A stretch of 64,000 nt of DNA, from the NCBI GenBank assembly GCA_002869165.1, contig PKTK01000012.1, forward strand, positions 28,748 to 92,747. Direction: 5' to 3'. The DNA is from Candidatus Parcubacteria bacterium. GTDB taxonomy: Bacteria > Patescibacteria > ABY1 > BM507 > UBA12075. The notes below the pieces were generated by a model. That model did not search any database, was not told the DNA's origin, and saw nothing but the letters and a program-made list of their open reading frames with translations. The position numbers and the translations under genes were made by a program. Positions 58,720 through 64,000 of the stretch are shown one piece after another. Numbering within the stretch: position 1 is the stretch's first letter; the number at the start of each line of letters is the position of its first letter.

Positions 58720-59595
58720 TTATTCAAATTTGATATTGTTTTTTTCTTCCAATGTTTTAACAATCGTGCAGACATCTTCATCTTTTCGATCCATTGCTTC
58801 GTCGAATATTTCTGTTATCTTATCAGCTAAAGGCGAATACATGCCCAATTCTTTTCTATCTTTATCAGCCAACTTTAAATCCTTGTGCATTAGACTGAGC
58901 AAGAAATGAGGATCAAAATCTCTTTTCAAGATATATTCCATTTTAAACTTTCCTACTCCATTTTGAGTCGCTGAATTATCAAGTATCTCTTGCATAGCTT
59001 CTCTAGGAACTCCAGCCTTAATACCAAAACTCATTCCTTCTAAATAGCTTTGTAATACTAGTGACATTGTCATATTTAGAGCATGTTTTGCTCGTTGGCC
59101 ATTGGTTTGCTTACCGCAATAAACAAAACGTTGCCCCATATATTTAAAATAAGGTACGACATTATCAAATACCTCCTTTTTACCCCCTACCATAAAAAGT
59201 AAGCCTCCGTCTCGTGCAACTAGCTTACTACCTGTAACTGGCGCATCCAGAAAATCAAAACCCATCTCTTCGGCTTTTTTGCTTATTTTTTCCGTAAATT
59301 CAATTGAGGTAGTGCTATCATCAACCAATATTTTTCCTTTCATATCAGCCGAGAATAAACCTTCGTCAGAGAACAAAACAGTTTCTAGTGCTTGATCGTT
59401 GGAAATACAAACAAATATTAATTCAGTTTTTTCAGCTAAATCTTTTGGAGTGTCAGCCACCTCTATCCCCCCAATTTCCTCAGCCTTTTCCCTAGTACGA
59501 TTATAAACAACTACCTTGTTTTCTTTTTTTAGATTATTTATCATACCAAGACCCAAAGTCCCTACACCAATAAATCCAATTTTTTTAACTTCCAT
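58720..59595 (-). CDS. NAD(P)-binding 3-hydroxyacid dehydrogenase (HIBADH/GLYR family)
   Basis: The start is ATG 59593-59595 (MEVKKIGFIG); the longer frame overlaps the upstream gene. Rossmann GFIGVGTLGLGMINNL, substrate-binding DAPVTGSKLVARDGG, catalytic Lys in GQRAKHALNMTMS, and C-terminal helices (KDLKLADKDRKELGMYSPLA). It could be a 3-hydroxyisobutyrate, succinic-semialdehyde or glyoxylate reductase; the substrate is not identifiable. It overlaps or adjoins the membrane gene upstream. Confidence 0.88.
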   Translation of the reverse strand: MEVKKIGFIGVGTLGLGMINNLKKENKVVVYNRTREKAEEIGGIEVADTPKDLAEKTELIFVCISNDQALETVLFSDEGLFSADMKGKILVDDSTTSIEFTEKISKKAEEMGFDFLDAPVTGSKLVARDGGLLFMVGGKKEVFDNVVPYFKYMGQRFVYCGKQTNGQRAKHALNMTMSLVLQSYLEGMSFGIKAGVPREAMQEILDNSATQNGVGKFKMEYILKRDFDPHFLLSLMHKDLKLADKDRKELGMYSPLADKITEIFDEAMDRKDEDVCTIVKTLEEKNNIKFE

Positions 59596-59605
59596 ATTAT
59601 TTTCT

Positions 59606-59944
59606 TTAATTATTAACAAAAGCTATTTTAACATATATTTTTTTTAAAAACAAACCAAGCAACATTAGAAAATTTAAAACCAGAATCATCAAATCAATAA
59701 CTCCAAACTGATCTGTAAATGTCAAAATAAAATTTATCAACACATAGTAAAAAATAAACCAAAACGCGCGTTTTTCATTTTTCCAAAAAAACCATGCAAA
59801 AACTAAAAATATCATTGCATTAAAAAACATTAAACTAGCAACGAAAGTACTATATTTATACACCAAAGAAAAAACACCCAAAAATGCCCAAAATAATATT
59901 TGCAAAGAAAAAAAGAACAGTATAATTCTATCTATTGCTTTCAT
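59606..59944 (-). CDS. Small polytopic membrane protein
   Basis: 112 residues, four helices (such as IILFFFSLQILFWAFLGVF, ASLMFFNAMIFLVFAWFFW) with basic loops. No family recognised. It lies directly upstream of the dehydrogenase, with overlapping frames. Confidence 0.6.
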   Translation of the reverse strand: MKAIDRIILFFFSLQILFWAFLGVFSLVYKYSTFVASLMFFNAMIFLVFAWFFWKNEKRAFWFIFYYVLINFILTFTDQFGVIDLMILVLNFLMLLGLFLKKIYVKIAFVNN

Positions 59945-59983
59945 AATTTTAATTTAACAATCAATTATTAAATTTTTTTAAAA

Positions 59984-61555
59984 TTATCTAAAGATTGTTT
60001 TTGTTACACTTAGAATATTAAAAATATTTCTATATCCTTTGTATATTTTAGGTATTTTCTTTTTTATACCAAACAATCCATAAACAGCCATTTGAGCTGA
60101 ACGCACAGAATATTCAACCGTAAAGCTTATATCTCCTGGAATCTCCACATACTGCCCAATAAAGGCCAAATTATTAATACTCCCTGGTATAACCTGAGGT
60201 CTATCTTCTATTTTTCGTAAAGAAAACTGACTTGTTATCATGGGCATATACACAGGAATAGTAATAGCTGAAGCTAAAATTTTTTCTAAATCATCCTCAA
60301 AGCCTAAATGATAACAAAGCTCAGTTAATATTTCTTCACCACTGCATTCCAACATACTTTTAGCAACAAAATCCCCTTTATTTTTTGGTGACAAAGCATA
60401 ACCCCAAGCAACCTGTATACTTTTGTCTTGATTTAAAAAATGTGGTTGATGAGGAAGACCGATAGACATAAACCAATTTGATCTCTTAAGTGTTGTCCCT
60501 CCACTGGTACCGGTTTTATTACCAGTCAGCTTTTCCATCTTGTCAAAAAAAAGAGAATTCTTGAAAGTTATAGAAAAAGACATCCAATTTGATCTGTATT
60601 CATGATCATCAAAAACCCGAGGGTTTCCAAAATCAAAATTTTTACTAGCAAGTCTCTCCCAAAACTCCCAGGCGTTGTCCTTGGTATAATTATGGTTGTT
60701 AATAGAATTTTTATTACTACCAAAACTAGAATGTGCGGTCATTGATCCAATAGTAGCTATTACTTTATCATCTTCGTTTAAGTCAATTAATCCAGAATCC
60801 AATATAATTTTTAACACTTTATCATCAGTTTCATTTAACTCTAAATCAATAACTCTGGTCTTGTTCATGAAATTAACTTTTCTTTCACGCAAATAATGTA
60901 TTAATGGCATTACTATAGAATCATGATAACAATAAGGAGGAACTATTATACAATCCATAGTATCGTAATATTTTAAAGCATGAAATGAACGTAATATATA
61001 TCTTTTAAATTCGATCAAAGAATGCCAAGGCTGAAAAGCAAAGGTGGTAGCAAACTCTAACCAAAAATTAGTTTTGAAAAATCCATCATCAAAATAATCA
61101 TTAATCCGTAAATCAGTAATATTTTTTTCTTGATATAAAAATAGTTTAGCTAGCAACTTTCTTTGCTTTTTATTTAAACCAAGCGAATGAGAATCAACTA
61201 CTTTGCCACGTTCTACTAATCTAGCCAAAGTATGCGTCTTCACCTTTTCATTAAAATCCATTATCTCTTTTTTGATACTTTTACCTTTTTCTATTTTCGA
61301 TTCTATTCGATCAAGCATAGCAAAGGTGCATTCAAAGGTTCTTGAATCAAGAATTCTATGGCCTCTCATAATATATGCCCCACTCTCATTCTGCATCTCA
61401 CCGTCCAAACTTCCTCCCATCAATTTACCGCTATCAATAATGGTAATATTTTCACCAGGAACCATGGCATCTTCTAATAAAAAAAAGGTAGCCGAAAGTG
61501 ATGCAATCCCTCCGCCCACTAAATATATTTTGTCTTTTCTATTTTCTAAAGCCAT
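59984..61555 (-). CDS. Oleate hydratase-like (MCRA family) flavoprotein
   Basis: 523 residues, FAD-binding start YLVGGGIASLSATFFLLED, GKLMGGSLDGEM, then YIMRGHRILDSRTFECTFAM, DSIVMPLIHYLRERKVNFMN, VIATIGSMTAHSSFG, and the C-terminal YMPMITSQFSLR ... VEIPGDISFTVEYSVRSAQM, all in the order of oleate hydratases, which hydrate the C9 double bond of fatty acids. The usual R-G-G-R-E-M reads RGHRIL, so the conserved Glu is missing. It may act on other substrates or detoxify host unsaturated lipids. Unusual in a reduced genome. Confidence 0.88.
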   Translation of the reverse strand: MALENRKDKIYLVGGGIASLSATFFLLEDAMVPGENITIIDSGKLMGGSLDGEMQNESGAYIMRGHRILDSRTFECTFAMLDRIESKIEKGKSIKKEIMDFNEKVKTHTLARLVERGKVVDSHSLGLNKKQRKLLAKLFLYQEKNITDLRINDYFDDGFFKTNFWLEFATTFAFQPWHSLIEFKRYILRSFHALKYYDTMDCIIVPPYCYHDSIVMPLIHYLRERKVNFMNKTRVIDLELNETDDKVLKIILDSGLIDLNEDDKVIATIGSMTAHSSFGSNKNSINNHNYTKDNAWEFWERLASKNFDFGNPRVFDDHEYRSNWMSFSITFKNSLFFDKMEKLTGNKTGTSGGTTLKRSNWFMSIGLPHQPHFLNQDKSIQVAWGYALSPKNKGDFVAKSMLECSGEEILTELCYHLGFEDDLEKILASAITIPVYMPMITSQFSLRKIEDRPQVIPGSINNLAFIGQYVEIPGDISFTVEYSVRSAQMAVYGLFGIKKKIPKIYKGYRNIFNILSVTKTIFR

Positions 61556-61685
61556 TTATTTAAATATTATTACACACTTATTTTATCATATATACTAAAT
61601 GACTTAAACCTTTGTTTTCAACAAAAAAATTAGCTAAAATAAAATTAGCTAAAAATATTTTTATATATCTTTTTCCACTAAAAAT

Positions 61686-62204
61686 CTATTTAACAATAAC
61701 AGCACTCTGTGGAAGTTGTTCTTCAATGATGTTTAAATCAATTTCCGAATAATCATTTCCTGCAATGTTTAATATTTTTAAATTTTTCAAATTCCCAAGC
61801 TCATACGGCAATCCAGTTAGTTCGTTATTAGACAGATCAAGAACTTCTAAATTTTGTAACTGACCAATTTCTGCAGGAACTCCAGTCATATTATTATTAC
61901 CTGCATTTAAAACTTTTAAATTTTGCAGATGACGAATCTCAGCCTGAATTGCACCAGTTATTTGATTTCCTGAAATATTAAGTTCTTCTAATTTTTTTTG
62001 CTCAAATACATAAGCGGGTATTTTATCCAGACGCTGGTTACTTAAATCTAGACTATCACTGGTTATGGTTTGCTTTGTCTGAGTCACACCAGAATTCTCA
62101 TCAGACGTTTCATTATTTTTTACCTCATTTCCAATCTCTAGATTATTTCCTGTACAACCGCTTAGAAAAATAAGTAAAATTGATGATATTAATAGTATTT
62201 TCAT
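61686..62204 (-). CDS. LRR lipoprotein
   Basis: 172 residues. Lipoprotein signal (ILLISSILLIFLSGCTGNN, lipobox LSGC), a Thr/Ser linker, then about five leucine-rich repeats of 23 residues (LEELNISGNQITG, LKVLNAGNNNMTGVPAEIG, LEVLDLSNNELTGLPYELG). An extracellular protein-binding role is likely. Monocistronic. Confidence 0.9.
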   Translation of the reverse strand: MKILLISSILLIFLSGCTGNNLEIGNEVKNNETSDENSGVTQTKQTITSDSLDLSNQRLDKIPAYVFEQKKLEELNISGNQITGAIQAEIRHLQNLKVLNAGNNNMTGVPAEIGQLQNLEVLDLSNNELTGLPYELGNLKNLKILNIAGNDYSEIDLNIIEEQLPQSAVIVK

Positions 62205-62290
62205 ATTGATTATATTATTGATTATATTATAATTTTATTATATTAAATACATGTTTAGTATACATTAAATCATTAAAGTTAGAATAAGGT

Positions 62291-62408
62291 CCATCCCTAT
62301 AAAAAATATCTCAATATAAAGTAATTTTTTGTTGCTGGAGTAAATAGTCGTAAGTCTAACCTTCTTTCGTCAAAATAAGGAGCATTATTTTATTCCAAAG
62401 CTATAAAA
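62291..62408 (-). repeat. Copy 1 of a ~120-bp direct repeat
   Basis: Begins (plus strand) CCATCCCTATAAAAAATATC and ends CCAAAGCTATAAAA; contains a weak terminator-like hairpin, GTTGCTGGAGTAAATAGTCG and CAAAATAAGGAGCATT. Related copies lie at 63072 and 63861 in the same orientation, 781 and 789 bp apart. The stop codon of the 62401 gene lies in this copy. Confidence 0.85.
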
Positions 62409-62724
62409 CATCTTGATAATTTTCAATCATATCAAAATAAACATCCTCAATTTTTTTAACCAATTTAATATCTTTCAAAAGTTCTTCCGTTTTACTTTTA
62501 ATTTTTAATCCCAACTCTTCGTCTACACCAAGAGCTAACCACATACGATAATTATCTTCTAGTGTTGTTGTTTTTTTACCCCTATATAAATCAACCATTA
62601 TTTGATTGTATTTTTTAACCTCTCCAATTTCTTCTCCATTTGGATTTTGTGCATATTCAAGATATTTTAAATAGTCTTGAATTGGAAACTGTTGCATGTC
62701 ATTCATGTCCTGAATTATTTTCAT
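62401..62724 (-). CDS. C-terminal part of an interrupted gene (after TAA)
   Basis: 107 residues from an internal ATG without ribosome-binding site. The frame is continuous with the upstream part: after TAA at 62770-62772 it reads KYNGYDEQRWVVSTAMKIIQ. Helical, acidic (TTLEDNYRMWLALGVDEEL, KKIEDVYFDMIENYQDVL). With the N-terminal part it makes a protein of about 211 codons. Independent translation is doubtful. Confidence 0.6.
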   Translation of the reverse strand: MKIIQDMNDMQQFPIQDYLKYLEYAQNPNGEEIGEVKKYNQIMVDLYRGKKTTTLEDNYRMWLALGVDEELGLKIKSKTEELLKDIKLVKKIEDVYFDMIENYQDVL

Positions 62725-62769
62725 GGCAGTTGAAACAACCCACCTTTGTTCATCATATCCATTATATTT

Positions 62770-63036
62770 TTAAGAGAATGGTTCTGGCAAAGCTCTTTTT
62801 TTCATCTTATTTTGCATGAGGTCACAGATTTGATGTACTTGCCAGCCCTTTTTAAAATCATCTTTAGCAAATTCTGGTTTTAAAATATCTTCATTATGAG
62901 TAAGTTCACGGTCAATTTTTGTAACATAACGACTATCAGGATAAATTGTTCCTGATACATATTTTTCTATATCTTGCACTTGATATTTTTCTTTCAAATC
63001 AAGAGCAAAGCGAATATGGGTTGCTTCTAATGACAT
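62770..63036 (-). CDS. N-terminal part of an interrupted HD/PLC-like gene
   Basis: 88 residues up to TAA (62770-62772): THIRFALDLKEKYQVQDIEK, GTIYPDSRYVTKIDRELTHN, DDFKKGWQVHQICDLMQNKM. The T-H ... Y-P-D-x-R ... H pattern is that of zinc-dependent phospholipase-C/HD-like hydrolases. The frame continues in phase past the stop, so it is one gene with a nonsense codon. Confidence 0.65.
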   Translation of the reverse strand: MSLEATHIRFALDLKEKYQVQDIEKYVSGTIYPDSRYVTKIDRELTHNEDILKPEFAKDDFKKGWQVHQICDLMQNKMKKRALPEPFS

Positions 63037-63071
63037 AATGTAATTCTATCATAAAAGTTGTAACAAGTCTC

Positions 63072-63187
63072 TTTCCCATAAAAAAATCGCCTCAATATAA
63101 GGCAATTTTTGTGCGGAAGCAAATAGTCGCCATTCTAACTTTTTTCCGCCGAAATAAGGAATATTTTTATATTCCTAAATTGTAAAA
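63072..63187 (-). repeat. Copy 2 of the ~120-bp direct repeat
   Basis: CCCATAAAAAAATCGCCTCA ... GCAAATAGTCGCCATTCTAA ... CCTAAATTGTAAAA. On the minus strand it ends in an intrinsic terminator (TTGCC/GGCGA with T tract). The segment AGTTAGAATGGCGACTATTT is a diverged form of copy 3's tRNA-like tail. Confidence 0.85.
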
Positions 63188-63199
63188 ATGTTTAAAGTA

Positions 63200-63255
63200 T
63201 TGACAAAAATGTTAGAATGATATAACATAAAAGTAATGTTATAATGTTATAACAT
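63200..63255 (+). promoter_or_regulatory. Promoter and operators of the DUF2178-like/XRE pair
   Basis: TTGACA at 63200-63205 and TATAAC at 63221-63226 (15-bp spacer). ATGTTATAACAT (63244-63255) is a perfect 12-bp palindrome and ATGATATAACAT (63218-63229) a near-copy; a half-site lies between. Probably bound by the XRE protein encoded downstream. Confidence 0.7.
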
Positions 63256-63268
63256 AATAAATAATTAT

Positions 63269-63661
63269 ATGACTACAAAACAATACAAAATTTGTCGCTT
63301 AGCGATAATGATTATTTTAACAATTTCCATCATCACTTCCATTAACATTGGAAATTATTACCTACCCATCATTTTTTTACTTAGCAGTTTAGCGGGGATG
63401 TATTTTTGCCACAAAGCCCATAATCCAAAGAAAGCCTTAGTTGACGAAAGAGATTATCAAGTTGCTGGCAATGCCGCACGATATACAATCATAATTTATG
63501 GATTTTTGGGAGCAATTGGCACGTTTGTTTTAATGGGGATTTCCCAAAAAGAAGGTGTTCTATATGCGATTAGCCAATATTTGGCTTTTAGTGTCTGTTT
63601 TATAATGCTTTTAAACGTTTTCTTATTTAGATACTTAATCAAAAGACAAAATGAAAAATAA
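63269..63661 (+). CDS. DUF2178-like membrane protein
   Basis: 130 residues, four helices in two pairs, with a central soluble KALVDERDYQVAGNAARYTI (D-E-R ... in the loop), which is typical of DUF2178 proteins encoded next to XRE regulators. It overlaps the XRE gene by 11 bp. Confidence 0.8.
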   Translation: MTTKQYKICRLAIMIILTISIITSINIGNYYLPIIFLLSSLAGMYFCHKAHNPKKALVDERDYQVAGNAARYTIIIYGFLGAIGTFVLMGISQKEGVLYAISQYLAFSVCFIMLLNVFLFRYLIKRQNEK

Positions 63662-63839
63662 AATAAAAGAAATAAGAAATAATTTCGGTCTAACCCAAGA
63701 AGAATTGGCTGATAAGGTTAATGTCAGAAGAGAAACAATTGTTTTTTTAGAAAAAGAAAAATATATTCCGTCCTTAAAACTTGCTATGGATATTGCTAAA
63801 GTCTTTAAAATGAAGTTGGATGATTTGTTTTTTTATTAA
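63651..63839 (+). CDS. XRE-family transcription regulator (62 residues)
   Basis: Compact HTH: IKEIRNNFGLTQEELADKVN and VRRETIVFLEKEKYIPSLKL, ending KMKLDDLFFY. This short YozG-type regulator is usually paired with a DUF2178 membrane protein, as here. It probably represses its own operon through the palindromes upstream. Confidence 0.9.
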   Translation: MKNKIKEIRNNFGLTQEELADKVNVRRETIVFLEKEKYIPSLKLAMDIAKVFKMKLDDLFFY

Positions 63840-63860
63840 ATAAAGTTAATGTGCGTCTCG

Positions 63861-63973
63861 TCCCCATAAAAAAATTGCCTTAATCTAAGGCAATTTTTTG
63901 TTGCGGGAGTGACGAGGCTCGAACTTTTGTTAAGGAAAATAAGCATAATTTTTATATTCCAAGGCTATAAATT
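63861..63973 (-). repeat. Copy 3 of the ~120-bp direct repeat, with tRNA-like tail
   Basis: TCCCCATAAAAAAATTGCCT ... TTGCGGGAGTGACGAGGCTC GAAC ... CCAAGGCTATAA. On the minus strand GTTCGAGCCTCGTCACTCCC-GCA looks like the T-loop to acceptor end of a tRNA, followed by a strong terminator (AAATTGCCTT/AAGGCAATTT). No tRNA 5' half is seen in the window; the true tRNA may lie beyond the right edge. Confidence 0.75.
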
Positions 63974-64000
63974 TGCTTTATTTTTATATCTATGATTAAA

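Noticed and set aside
1..64000. UGA recoding to glycine as in Gracilibacteria
   Set aside because: No long frame is interrupted by TGA, and the integrase uses TGA as its stop; all four internal stops are TAA.
1..64000. CRISPR array or cas genes
   Set aside because: No series of short regularly spaced direct repeats was found; the regular ~785-bp repeats at the right end contain genes.

Overview
The window is AT-rich and densely packed, with short intergenic gaps and many small genes. It looks like a Candidate Phyla Radiation (Patescibacteria) chromosome, probably Parcubacteria-like. This is inferred from the gene set: a T4SS-type pilin, large Cys-repeat surface proteins with Ca-binding repeats, and information-processing genes scattered rather than in long operons. 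There are no amino-acid, cofactor or lipid pathways apart from isolated enzymes. The genetic code looks standard: stops are mostly TAA, some TAG, rarely TGA.

Layout. 0-10 kb: elongation factor P (5' truncated), recA, a RodZ-like protein, a pilin, a sugar-type binding lipoprotein, comM and small unknown genes, including a 55-residue AbrB-like gene at 8013-8180. 10.5-11.8 kb: tRNA-Gly, smpB and tmRNA. 11.74-20.41 kb: an integrated element of about 8.65 kb in the tmRNA 3' end, with a 23-bp direct repeat (attL/attR), tyrosine integrase, excisionase-like gene, Zn-finger proteins, DUF4238, an orphan trpF and a block of unknown cargo genes. 20.6-31 kb: HbpS/GlcG-like protein, a large surface protein followed by a sensor kinase, tRNA-Leu and a UbiA-type prenyltransferase. 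31-38 kb: trigger factor, Mn-type pyrophosphatase, nusA and PEP synthase. 38-48 kb: glycosyltransferases, truB, infB-rbfA-nrnA and clpP. 48-64 kb: surface protein, rny-ymdB, HU, an FN3-like surface protein, recQ, a DsbB/thioredoxin pair, an oleate-hydratase-like flavoprotein, an LRR lipoprotein and a repeat-bounded region.

Two patterns stand out. (1) All three tRNA or tRNA-like genes (tRNA-Gly, tRNA-Leu, tmRNA) have a second copy of their T-loop-to-3'-end sequence 180-187 bp downstream. Each second copy is preceded by a 14-nt hairpin and followed by its own terminator. This looks like a small, defined non-coding unit that targets tRNA 3' ends. (2) Four reading frames contain a single in-frame TAA and then continue, without any frameshift, into sensible protein (TAA at 25716, 28059, 54177 and 62770). 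In one case the continuation overlaps the start of the next operon gene.

Functional links: the Cys-rich surface proteins would need disulfide formation, which the DsbB/thioredoxin pair could supply. SmpB and tmRNA are adjacent. RNase Y lies beside YmdB. All identifications come from reading the sequence alone, with no database search.
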